A stretch of 10,219 nt of DNA from CAZHUN01 sp043801115 (GTDB taxonomy: Archaea; Iainarchaeota; Iainarchaeia; Iainarchaeales; UBA10191): assembly GCA_043801115.1 (NCBI GenBank), contig JAZDMJ010000012.1, forward strand, positions 1-10,219, read 5' to 3'. Below the pieces are notes generated by a model that searched no databases, was not told where the DNA came from, and worked only from the letters and a program-made list of their open reading frames with translations. The number at the start of each line of letters is the position of its first letter. The stretch's first letter is position 1. A program made the position numbers and the translations under genes. Below are positions 1 through 5,854 of the stretch, one piece after another.

Positions 1-192
1 TTCAAGATGAACGAAATCGCATTGATTAGTGTTGGAACCATGACGGCCGTGGGAAACGTGGTTTCAACGAGAAACAATGTACTGGAAATCGTGTTGAAAA
101 ACCGCGCCATTGTGGACAAGGGGCAAAAGGCAGCCTTGAGCAAAAAAATGGGCGCAAGCTGGAGACTCGTCGCGTATGGAACCTCCTTGTAA
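1..192 (+). CDS. eif2g: Translation initiation factor aIF2 gamma subunit, C-terminal end (partial)
   Basis: The window opens inside this gene; the frame runs from base 1 to the TAA at 190-192, giving the last 63 residues. The segment reads like domain III of archaeal aIF2-gamma: an SVGTMTAVGNV stretch (family pattern IGTATTVGVV), an alternating beta pattern, and the closing GASWRLVAYG (family GARWRLIGYG). aIF2-gamma is the GTPase that carries initiator Met-tRNA to the small ribosomal subunit; the GTP-binding domain lies upstream of the window. Its last 17 bases overlap the start of the PIN-domain gene, so the two are translationally coupled. The Met at base 7 is an internal residue and not the start. 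The identification rests on the C-terminal pattern only, but the PIN gene that follows is its usual archaeal neighbour, which supports it. Confidence 0.88.
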   Translation, partial: FKMNEIALISVGTMTAVGNVVSTRNNVLEIVLKNRAIVDKGQKAALSKKMGASWRLVAYGTSL

Positions 193-544
193 AGTCGCGC
201 TCGATTCGAACATGTTGATGGCGATTGCCCAGTTTCACGTCAATATTTGGGAAGAAATCGAAGGACAAATGGGAAAAGTCGAGTTTGGAATGCCCGAGCA
301 AGTGCGGGAAGAGCTCGAAAGACTGCAAAAGTCGAAAAAGACTGCCCTGGCGGCCCAAATCGCGCTCCAACAGGCCGCAGAGAAGGCTAAACTCGTTAAA
401 GCAGAAGGAAAAAGCGCGGATTCGGCGCTCCAAAAGCTCGCCAAAAAAGGATACACGATTGCGACCAATGACCGCGCGCTGCGGAAAAAGATAAAAAGCA
501 AATGCCTCGTGCTGCGCCATAAAAGGTTAATAAGATTGTGCTGA
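176..544 (+). CDS. Fcf1/VapC9-like PIN-domain ribonuclease, archaeal aIF2-gamma neighbour
   Basis: The 122-residue protein is essentially one PIN domain. The acidic metal-binding residues are visible: D10 in VALDSNML, E45/E46 in VREELE, D82 in SADSALQ and D99 in IATNDRALRKKIK, so the active site looks intact. The length and the basic tail LRHKRLIRL match the stand-alone archaeal PIN protein commonly encoded beside aIF2-gamma, which is related to the eukaryotic 18S rRNA-processing nuclease Fcf1/Utp24 and to VapC9. A role in rRNA processing is likely from family and context (inference); it could also be a solitary VapC-type toxin, but no antitoxin gene accompanies it. The start at 176 lies inside the end of aIF2-gamma. 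A 24-nt gap separates it from rpo7. Confidence 0.87.
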   Translation: MEPPCKVALDSNMLMAIAQFHVNIWEEIEGQMGKVEFGMPEQVREELERLQKSKKTALAAQIALQQAAEKAKLVKAEGKSADSALQKLAKKGYTIATNDRALRKKIKSKCLVLRHKRLIRLC

Positions 545-568
545 ATGAATTGAAAGAGAGCTGAAAAA

Positions 569-1165
569 ATGTACTACATTTACACCATCAATGATACTGT
601 ACGCGTTCCTCCCAACAAATTTTCGGAAAATCTGGAAAAAGCCCTCAAAGCCATCGTCCAAGAACAATACGAAGGACTCGTCGACGAGGACTTGGGAGTG
701 GTTGTTGCGGTAATAAGCGCGAAAAAAACCAGCGAGGGAAAAGTCATTCCCGGAGACGGCGCGGCGTATTTTGACGCTGATATTGAATTTTTGGCCTTCA
801 AGCCCGTGTTGCAGGAAATCGTCGAAGGAACGGTTTCCGAAATTACGGAATTCGGCGCGTTTGCGAAAACGGGACCGCTGGAAGGACTCATTCACATGAG
901 CCAAATCATGGATGAATTTGTCAACTACGATCCCGCACTGCCCGGCTTTGTCGGAAAAGAGAGCGGACGAAAACTGTTGTCCAAAGACGAAGTGCTCGCG
1001 CGGATTGTTACAATTAGCATGAAGGGAAGCATTGCCGAAAGCAAAATCGGCCTTACAATGCGACAGCCCGGACTGGGAAAAGAAGACTGGAAAACGTTTG
1101 AAGTCAAAGAAGTCAAAAAGCGCGAAAAGAAAGTCGACAAAAGGGAAAAGAACGTGAAAGAATGA
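569..1165 (+). CDS. rpo7: DNA-directed RNA polymerase subunit Rpo7 (RpoE', RPB7 homologue)
   Basis: The protein has 198 residues. Residues 1-80 form the N-terminal RNP-like (tip) domain beginning MYYIYTINDTVRVPP, the classic Rpo7 opening. Residues 83-165 form an S1 OB-fold with EGTVSEITEFGAFAKTGPLEG followed by LIHMSQI. With Rpo4 it makes the RNA polymerase stalk, which binds emerging RNA and helps open the promoter. The last roughly 25 residues are a lysine/glutamate-rich tail (KKREKKVDKREKN) beyond the S1 fold. The gene is followed at once by spt4, sharing the 4-nt ATGA overlap at 1162-1165. The rpo7-spt4-S24e-S27ae order is a classic archaeal cluster. Rpo4 is not in the window. Confidence 0.97.
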   Translation: MYYIYTINDTVRVPPNKFSENLEKALKAIVQEQYEGLVDEDLGVVVAVISAKKTSEGKVIPGDGAAYFDADIEFLAFKPVLQEIVEGTVSEITEFGAFAKTGPLEGLIHMSQIMDEFVNYDPALPGFVGKESGRKLLSKDEVLARIVTISMKGSIAESKIGLTMRQPGLGKEDWKTFEVKEVKKREKKVDKREKNVKE

Positions 1166-1356
1166 GTTTTGGAAAAGCGTGCAGAAACTGCCGCAGAGTA
1201 ATTGATGAAGGAAACAAGTGCCCCAACTGCGGCAACGACTCTTTTACGACTTTCTGGCGGGGATACGTTGTTATCGTCAACCCCGAACAGTCCGACATTT
1301 CGAAAAAAATGGGAATCGAAAAGCCTGGAAAGTACGCGTTGAGATTGAGCAGGTGA
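1162..1356 (+). CDS. spt4: Transcription elongation factor Spt4 (RpoE'')
   Basis: This 64-residue protein matches archaeal Spt4 along its whole length. It has an N-terminal zinc knuckle with C7, C10, C20 and C23 (CRNC and CPNC), the WRGYVVIVNPEQSDI strand and the PGKYALRL ending. Spt4 pairs with Spt5 (NusG-like, not in this window) to make a processivity factor riding on RNA polymerase. The ATG overlaps the rpo7 stop in an ATGA, so translation is coupled. The gene ends 4 nt before rps24e. All four zinc ligands are present and the length is normal for the family. Confidence 0.97.
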   Translation: MSFGKACRNCRRVIDEGNKCPNCGNDSFTTFWRGYVVIVNPEQSDISKKMGIEKPGKYALRLSR

Positions 1357-1360
1357 AAGA

Positions 1361-1735
1361 ATGGAATTGAAAATCGAACAACAGGAAAAGCAGCCGCTGT
1401 TGAACAGGAGCGAAATCCGGTTTTCCATCGACGACAGCGCCAAAACCCCTTCCCGCCTGGAAGTGCAGGAAAAAATCGCCGCACAGTTGAATGTTCCGCA
1501 AAACCTTGTAGTAGTGAAAACCGTACTCCAAAGATTTGGAACAAAAAGCGTTTCCGGATTCGCCCACATTTACACGGACGAAGCGACGTTGAAAAAAATC
1601 GAAGTCAAGCACAAAATTTTCAAAAACTTGAAAGAAAAACCGAAAGCGGACGTTGCTCCAACTCCTCCTGCTCCGGCGCCGCACGCGCCAAAAGAAGAAA
1701 AAGCAAAAGCGGAAAAGAAAAAAGAGGGAAAGTAA
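1361..1735 (+). CDS. rps24e: Small ribosomal subunit protein S24e (eS24)
   Basis: The 124-residue product has the S24e core over residues 1-90: LLNRSEIRFSID, the TPSR motif at 29-32 and FGTKSVSGFAHIY around 59-71. Residues from about 92 to the end form a Pro/Ala then Lys/Glu low-complexity tail (APTPPAPAPHAPKEEK), which makes it longer than the usual archaeal S24e of about 100 residues. The start is supported by a GGTGA Shine-Dalgarno at the end of spt4, a few bases upstream of the ATG. It is a structural component of the 30S subunit. The stop abuts the ATG of rps27ae with no intervening base. Confidence 0.95.
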   Translation: MELKIEQQEKQPLLNRSEIRFSIDDSAKTPSRLEVQEKIAAQLNVPQNLVVVKTVLQRFGTKSVSGFAHIYTDEATLKKIEVKHKIFKNLKEKPKADVAPTPPAPAPHAPKEEKAKAEKKKEGK

Positions 1736-1927
1736 ATGGCCGACAAAAAGCCCGTTGAAAAGAAAAAGTCGAACAAGACGAAAAAGGGAAACTATTACAA
1801 AATGGAAGGCGAAAAGGCCGCACGGCAGAAAAAATTCTGCCCCAAGTGCGGTCCGGGCGTATTTCTGGCCGAACATTCGGATAGACAGTCGTGCGGAAAG
1901 TGCGGGTATACGGAATGGAAGCGCTAG
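1736..1927 (+). CDS. rps27ae: Small ribosomal subunit protein S27ae (eS31)
   Basis: The protein has 63 residues, with a lysine-rich N-terminus followed by a zinc ribbon: C35 and C38 (FCPKCGPGVFLAEH) and C53 and C56 (SCGKCGYTEW). This is the archaeal S27ae pattern; in eukaryotes the same protein is made as a ubiquitin fusion, in archaea it stands alone. All four zinc ligands are present. The N-terminal basic stretch (residues 1-20) is somewhat longer than in many archaea. It follows rps24e directly, and its last 13 bases overlap the preferred start of the CPBP protease gene. Confidence 0.95.
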   Translation: MADKKPVEKKKSNKTKKGNYYKMEGEKAARQKKFCPKCGPGVFLAEHSDRQSCGKCGYTEWKR

Positions 1928-2442
1928 GATTTCTGCTCAACTTTGTACTCCTGGACTTGTTTCTCATCGGACTGCCTATATTGTACTGGAAACTCAAAAA
2001 GCAAAAAATCCGCGAAAAACTCTCCTACCAATTTTCCTTCAAATCCATTCTTCCCGCGCTGGCTCTCGCGCTACTCCTCATCGCAGTCGGAACGGGAATA
2101 ACCTATTTTTCCTCCTTCTTTCAAGCCAATGATTTGCAGAAAGTGACGGAAATTATTCAAACGTGGAGCACGGTTCCGTTCCTGCTCGGCTATTTGGTGA
2201 TTGTACGGCCCATTGCCGAAGAAGTATTCTTTCGCGCGTTTTTGGTGCCCATTGTTGGCGCTCCCATTTCCGCGCTCTTGTTCGCCCTCGCCCACTATGG
2301 CTACGGTTCGACGGCCGAAATCGTTGGCGCGTTCGTGCTGGGACTGATTCTCGCATTCTGGTTCCAAAAGCGCAAAAACTTGGCCGAAACGAGCGGCGCA
2401 CATATTCTCTATAATGCTTTCGCGACCATTTCCAGCATATGA
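1915..2442 (+). CDS. CPBP-family (CAAX/Abi-type) intramembrane glutamic protease
   Basis: With the ATG at 1915 the protein has 175 residues and several hydrophobic helices. The three CPBP (PF02517-type) signatures are complete: EExxxR as E102, E103 and R107 (AEEVFFRAF), FxxxH as F123 and H127 (FALAHYG), and HxxxN as H163 and N167 (HILYNA). The family includes eukaryotic Rce1, which cuts prenylated CAAX proteins, and many bacterial proteases of unknown substrate; the substrate here cannot be predicted. A GTG at 1891 would add eight residues but lies deep in rps27ae, so 1915 is preferred. The gene overlaps rps27ae by 13 nt and kae1 by 4 nt (ATGA at 2439-2442), so a membrane protease is translationally wired between a ribosomal protein and a tRNA-modification gene. 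Confidence 0.88.
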   Translation: MEALGFLLNFVLLDLFLIGLPILYWKLKKQKIREKLSYQFSFKSILPALALALLLIAVGTGITYFSSFFQANDLQKVTEIIQTWSTVPFLLGYLVIVRPIAEEVFFRAFLVPIVGAPISALLFALAHYGYGSTAEIVGAFVLGLILAFWFQKRKNLAETSGAHILYNAFATISSI

Positions 2443-3499
2443 ACGCGCCAATTACGGCACTCGGCATCGAAAGTACTGCACTCTAAAAAATGCCCAAAAC
2501 TTAGGCAGAAATACTTTCGGCGTCGGAATTGCCAGCGACCGCCCGGGATGCAAAATTCTCGCCAACGAGCGCGATTCCGTAACGACTTCCAGCGGGGGAA
2601 TGATTCCGGCCGAACTGGCCAAACACCACTTTCGAGTGGCGAACCAAGTCGTGCGGAGCGCAATGCAAAAAGCGGGCGCTTCGTGGAAGGACATTGATGT
2701 AATTTGCTTCGCTCAAGGCCCCGGAATCGGCGGAGCACTCAAAGTGGGCGCGCTCTTCGCGCGCGTGCTTGCCCAAAAATACAAAAAACCCCTGCTAGGA
2801 GTCAATCACGCGGTCGCGCACATTGAAATCGGAAAAGCGCTTACGCTCGTCAAAGATCCCATTGTAGTGTACGCTTCCGGCGGGAACACGCAAGTAATCG
2901 GATTGCAGGAAAAAGTCTACCGCGTGTTTGGAGAAACTTTGGACATTGGAATCGGAAACTTGTTCGACTCGTTTGGAAGGGAATTGGGACTGGGATTTCC
3001 CGCGGGCCCGAAACTGGATGAAATGTATTTCGAGGGAAAAAAATTAATCGAGTTGCCGTATACGGTGAAGGGAATGGATTTGGCGTTTTCGGGACTCTTG
3101 ACCTCCGCGAAAAAGTTGGTGGGAAAAGAGCGCGCCGAGGATTTGGCCTATTCCGTACTGCACACTTCGCTGTGCGAGCTGACGGAAGTGGTGGAGCGCG
3201 CGCTCGCGCATACGGGAAAAGAAGCAGTGTTGGTGGTAGGGGGAGTAGCCGCTTCGAAAGCGTTCGCGCAAATGCTGAACGAGATGGGAAAAGAGAGAGG
3301 CGTAAAAATTGCGATTCCGCCCAAAGAAGCGGTTATGGACAATGGGGCCATGATTGCATGGCTTGGACTGCTCATGCGCGAAGCGGGCGTCCGCCAGAAA
3401 ATGGAAGAGACGAAAATAAACCAGCGATTCCGAGTCGACCAGGTCGAAGTGCGCTGGCAACAAGTGTGGGAGAAAAAGCGGAAACGATTGTTGCAGTAG
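2439..3499 (+). CDS. kae1: Kae1/TsaD-family tRNA N6-threonylcarbamoyladenosine synthase catalytic subunit, interrupted by a 29-nt BHB intron
   Basis: The coding sequence is join(2439-2481, 2511-3499), 343 residues. Kae1 is the KEOPS subunit that transfers threonylcarbamoyl to A37 of ANN-decoding tRNAs. Spliced numbering shows GIESTAHTFGVG at 9-20, metal ligands H114 and H118 (NHAVAHIE), the ATP-site motif ASGGNTQ at 136-142, GETLDIGIGN at 155-164, MDLAFSG at 203-209, VVGGVAAS at 257-264 and the metal-site D291 in DNGAMIAW. Unspliced, the ATG at 2439 reads only 15 codons before a TAA at 2484. A start at ATG 2414 would avoid the stop but replaces the invariant GIESTAH signature with unrelated sequence. 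The ATG overlaps the CPBP stop (ATGA) and has no clear Shine-Dalgarno, implying coupling. The partner bud32 is 2.4 kb downstream and not fused. Confidence 0.95.
2482..2510 (+). other. Archaeal bulge-helix-bulge intron inside kae1 mRNA (29 nt)
   Basis: The RNA folds into a canonical hBHBh' splicing motif. The outer exon-exon helix is 2468-2475 with 2512-2519 (8 of 8 pairs, and it extends through wobble and further pairs at 2462-2467/2520-2525 with one mismatch). The 3' bulge is AAA at 2509-2511. The central 4-bp helix is CTGC 2476-2479 with GCAG 2505-2508. The 5' bulge is ACT at 2480-2482. The inner 4-bp helix is CTAA 2483-2486 with TTAG 2501-2504, closed by a 14-nt loop at 2487-2500. Archaeal splicing endonuclease cuts after the second base of each bulge, here after 2481 and after 2510. 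Joining C2481 to A2511-T2512 makes CAT (His) and restores GIESTAHTFGVG. The intron holds an in-frame TAA at 2484-2486. It is 29 nt long, not a multiple of three. Confidence 0.93.
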
Positions 3500-3500
3500 G

Positions 3501-3528
3501 TTTTTGGTTTATTCTTCCCATTTTTTTT
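3501..3528 (+). terminator. Probable U-tract terminator of the kae1 operon
   Basis: Two T tracts follow the kae1 stop on the plus strand, five T at 3501-3505 and eight T at 3521-3528. Archaeal RNA polymerase terminates on such oligo-U runs without needing a hairpin. The site overlaps the 3' end of the convergent minus-strand gene, where the same T run encodes a lysine stretch, so the tract may be partly a coding coincidence. Confidence 0.45.
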
Positions 3529-4104
3529 CTCTAATTACTTCTTGAAGTGCTCGAAAGTGCATTTCATTTTCTGGAGACAATCCGAACGACTTACGTATAG
3601 GGTCAAGTGTTGTAAACGCAGTAAGCACGTGCGAGCGGTCGAAGTGAACTTTTTCTTTCTTGTAATCTACAGTTACCCATTTATATTGACCATACTTTTG
3701 AACGTCGTCCAAAAAATGTAGGTGCTTTTGTTCGGCTACCGCGCCTCTTTTCTTTTCTTCTGATTCGCGCGCTTCTCTTTCTGCTCTCCTCTGCAAGCCT
3801 ATTTTTTGTTCTCCTTTTTTTGTTCGACCCGCTCGGCCCGCAATTTTCTCTTTCGAAGCCTTCTCGACCAGTTTCGCGCCGCCGAATTGGCTAATTTGGT
3901 CGCCTCTCTTGCAGGAAGTCCTTGCTTGATAAAATGTGCATAGTAGCGGACCCAAAATTCTTTAATTCGGGGCGGCTTTTTGGGCGTAGATGAAGCTTGT
4001 GACTTTTCCTTTTCCGTTGTTCCATAATCAGATTTCTGCCCTTTCTTAGTAGTCAGTTTTCCTTTGGGGGTATACCCTCCTGATTTACCGAAATGGATTG
4101 GCAT
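3509..4104 (-). CDS. Unrecognised basic protein, split by a -1 frameshift at an A-AAA-AAG slippery site
   Basis: Translation from the ATG at 4104 is supported by a GGTGA Shine-Dalgarno 7 nt upstream and a 1-nt gap to the preceding gene. The zero frame gives 101 residues, ending at a TAG (3801-3799). It has a basic N-terminus and an amphipathic stretch (FWVRYYAHFIKQG, AREATKLANSAARNW). The -1 frame stays open from there to a TAA at 3509-3511 and reads as plausible protein (HLHFLDDVQKYGQYKWVTVDY and so on). The two frames can join at the heptamer A AAA AAG (3820-3814), giving a 198-residue product. No separate ATG serves the downstream part; a TTG at about 3796 is the only near start. I do not recognise the family. 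Codons such as ATA, ACA, CGT and CCT are commoner here than in neighbours, which suggests acquired DNA. It may be programmed frameshifting, a pseudogene or a homopolymer error. Confidence 0.6.
3814..3820 (-). promoter_or_regulatory. Candidate -1 ribosomal frameshift heptamer A AAA AAG
   Basis: In the zero frame of the gene starting at 4104 the codons here are CAA AAA AAG, so the heptamer is X XXY YYZ = A AAA AAG, the same slippery sequence used in E. coli dnaX. It occurs within a run of seven A (minus strand), followed at once by GGAG and five codons later by the zero-frame stop. Slipping back one base continues into the 101-codon downstream frame. No clear downstream stimulatory hairpin was found by eye. 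Confidence 0.4.
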
Positions 4105-4105
4105 T

Positions 4106-4696
4106 TCATTTCACCTTTTTCTGGAAGTGTACGTACAGCAGGACGATTATTAATGCAAGTGTTAGAATATAACTGTACGGCGAGGGAATCAAGTTGATTT
4201 CGGGGTCCAAGTAAAAATAAAGTCCCGCGGCGAGGATGAGGATTCCTAGGGATTCGATCAAATATTTGATGACTTCTTTCGGCTTTTGCCGGACTTTGTG
4301 GTAGCGGGATTCGGAGCCGAGACGGATGAGGATTCCAATGTCCCATACGAAATTTCGGATGTTTTTCTTATACCACGGGTACGCGTAACTGATCAAGAAT
4401 AAAACTCCCAATACCCCAAAAAAGTTCGCCCACGGATCGCTGAAGGTTTTCGTCCACGAAAAGGGCTGGGAAAAATCGCGCTGGGCGTTCAACGCATTGG
4501 ACAATTCCCCGCTCCACACGTACAATGCCGCGGCGAGCAGAATGATTCCAAGCAACAGCCAAATGGGACGATAGCGGTACAAGAGTTCGCGGTCCAAATC
4601 CTTGAATTTTTTGACACGCGACTTTTTGCGCGGTTTGGGCAAAGATTTGCGCAATGCGCGCTTGGCTTTCGCTTTTCCCTTTTTTTTGCGCGACAT
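4106..4696 (-). CDS. Four-helix membrane protein of unknown function
   Basis: Starting at the ATG at 4696 the protein has 196 residues. Residues 1-30 are extremely basic (MSRKKKGKAKAKRALRKSL), followed by four hydrophobic segments at about 44-61, 90-107, 145-163 and 174-190, separated by short charged loops. The basic N-terminus should stay in the cytoplasm. I recognise no family or catalytic motif. An upstream in-frame ATG at 4789 would overlap the protease gene by 73 nt and add an implausible segment; the 4696 start is favoured because a TATA-like TTTTTATAG (4725-4717) lies about 25 nt upstream. The gene follows the metalloprotease gene by 20 nt and is 1 nt from the frameshifted gene, so the three probably form one transcription unit with an extra internal promoter. 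Confidence 0.75.
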   Translation of the reverse strand: MSRKKKGKAKAKRALRKSLPKPRKKSRVKKFKDLDRELLYRYRPIWLLLGIILLAAALYVWSGELSNALNAQRDFSQPFSWTKTFSDPWANFFGVLGVLFLISYAYPWYKKNIRNFVWDIGILIRLGSESRYHKVRQKPKEVIKYLIESLGILILAAGLYFYLDPEINLIPSPYSYILTLALIIVLLYVHFQKKVK

Positions 4697-4716
4697 GAGA
4701 GCAAAAGGATTGCATT

Positions 4717-5253
4717 CTATAAAAAGATTGCGGGAAACTGGAAGGCGAAATAGACTGCGTACAAGGCCCACGCCCCGCGCAAAATCCAAACAGAGTCCAA
4801 AATCCAGAAAAACGCGAGCAACACGCTCAACGGGAGAGCGACAAAGGGAAGAGAGAAAAGCGCGAGCAGTTGGTGGAAAACGGATTTTTTAAAATTGCGC
4901 GAATACGCTTCCTGCAATGCCTTGAACGCGTTGGAAACGTCGTGAGAGCTGGGAAAGGAAAATAGCAATACGGAAATTCCCATCCACGCGAGAAAGAGCG
5001 AGAGCAGAAAATTTACAGAATAGAAAGAAGAAGCGTACAAGAGAAGGCCGAAGCCGAGAGTCTGGCCGAACAAGAGCGGGGCGAGCGTAATCAGCCACGC
5101 GTTGAACGGAGAAGGATGATCGTGCTGGACGAACGCGCGCATGCCATACCATTCCACTTTGTGCACGCGCACGCCCAGCAGACTGCACGACAGCCAGTGG
5201 GAGAACTCGTGAGCAATAATTCCGGGCGCAAAAACCATTCTAAACTGCGACAT
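4717..5253 (-). CDS. Putative membrane-embedded zinc metalloprotease (HEFSH, site-2-protease-like)
   Basis: The protein has 178 residues from the ATG at 5253. It opens with a hydrophobic stretch carrying the zincin motif HExxH (H15, E16, H19 in IIAHEFSHWLSC), then several membrane segments (about 51-72, 78-100, 127-152 and 157-175). A candidate third metal ligand is D105 in FPSSHDVSNAF, in the position where site-2-protease-like families have an Asp-containing motif. This organisation, HExxH in the first membrane helix and Asp in a later loop, resembles M50-type or DUF3267-type membrane peptidases; the exact family is uncertain. The substrate is unknown. A longer reading from 5439 is rejected because its extra 62 residues overlap the divergent gene and a TATA box. 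The gene is transcribed divergently from the one at 5305, with only 51 nt between start codons. Confidence 0.75.
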   Translation of the reverse strand: MSQFRMVFAPGIIAHEFSHWLSCSLLGVRVHKVEWYGMRAFVQHDHPSPFNAWLITLAPLLFGQTLGFGLLLYASSFYSVNFLLSLFLAWMGISVLLFSFPSSHDVSNAFKALQEAYSRNFKKSVFHQLLALFSLPFVALPLSVLLAFFWILDSVWILRGAWALYAVYFAFQFPAIFL

Positions 5254-5274
5254 AACGACTATTTTGGGAAAAGT

Positions 5275-5284
5275 CCTTAAAAAC
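5275..5284. promoter_or_regulatory. Shared bidirectional TATA box between divergent genes
   Basis: The CCTTAAAAAC element centred on the palindromic TTAA (5277-5280) sits 25.5 nt from the minus-strand ATG at 5253 and 26.5 nt from the plus-strand ATG at 5305. Archaeal TATA boxes lie about 25-27 nt upstream of the transcription start, so both mRNAs would begin at or next to their start codon (leaderless). One TBP site could serve both directions. Confidence 0.6.
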
Positions 5285-5304
5285 GAATTTCCTTCAATTT
5301 CGAC

Positions 5305-5844
5305 ATGAGACTCGCGTTCAAGGTCGTACTCATCGTCTTCGTCTTCATTATTGCCGCATTTTGGGTTTTTGGAAAATTCAATATTAATTACGGAAAATGG
5401 AATTCGTTGAATGAAAAATTCGGATTGAACGAAACACAATTTCTTCCCAACGGCTCGGCCCAGCGGGCGTTGTATGAAGGGGAAGCGACGAAAATGGAAG
5501 TGGATTTGAGAATGCCGTGGAACGACTCGGAAGTGGCGGACTTGGCCAAGGCGAGATTGCAGTTTTTGGACGCGGTCCGACTAATGGAAGACGCGCAGGA
5601 AAAGGGCTCGAACGAAGCGGGCGTTTCCCCGAACTGTTCTCCGACTTCGAATTTGGGAAAAGCCAAGGCGGAAGTAGAACGGGCCATTGTCCTGCTCGAA
5701 GGTGCGAGCGCGTTGCAGGAAAAAACCGTCCACGCGCACGAAGAACAATTACCCTATGCGGAAACGGGCGCACTGGAAGCCATGCAAGCGCTGTTGGGAC
5801 AATGGAATATAGTGTTGCAGCAGTTGAAACAATATTGCGCGTAA
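5305..5844 (+). CDS. Anchored extracytoplasmic helical protein of unknown function
   Basis: The protein has 179 residues. Residues 4-23 form one strong hydrophobic segment (a signal anchor), followed by a soluble domain that should face outward. Three N-glycosylation sequons are present (N42-E-T, N73-D-S, N110-C-S) and only two cysteines, C111 and C178, which could form a disulfide. Residues 76-100 and 117-175 look mostly alpha-helical and rich in Ala/Glu/Gln, probably a small helical bundle. I recognise no family. The start is set by the upstream TATA box 26 nt away. It is the first gene of an apparent operon with bud32, 10 nt downstream. Nothing in the sequence ties it to KEOPS beyond position. 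Confidence 0.75.
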   Translation: MRLAFKVVLIVFVFIIAAFWVFGKFNINYGKWNSLNEKFGLNETQFLPNGSAQRALYEGEATKMEVDLRMPWNDSEVADLAKARLQFLDAVRLMEDAQEKGSNEAGVSPNCSPTSNLGKAKAEVERAIVLLEGASALQEKTVHAHEEQLPYAETGALEAMQALLGQWNIVLQQLKQYCA

Positions 5845-5854
5845 AGGGAAAAAA

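Noticed and set aside
545..568. C/D-box-like TGAATGA...CTGA in the gap before rpo7
   Set aside because: The box C match is imperfect and the space is too short for a guide RNA; more likely it is only the leader of rpo7.
2414..2510. Continuous kae1 reading frame from the ATG at 2414, avoiding any intron
   Set aside because: The residues encoded before NTFGVG are unrelated to any Kae1 N-terminus and overlap the CPBP gene by 29 nt, while the true GIESTA motif lies in the 2439 frame. The perfect BHB structure explains the switch.
2481..2511. kae1 frame change as a sequencing error or a pseudogene
   Set aside because: A point error cannot add 29 nt that form both 4-bp helices and both 3-nt bulges of a BHB motif with cuts restoring the exact missing His. 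The rest of kae1 is intact.
3509..3955. A separate minus-strand gene starting at the ATG at 3955
   Set aside because: Its first 47 residues lie wholly inside the zero frame of the gene with the good Shine-Dalgarno at 4104 and look shadow-like; the downstream part is better explained by a frameshift.
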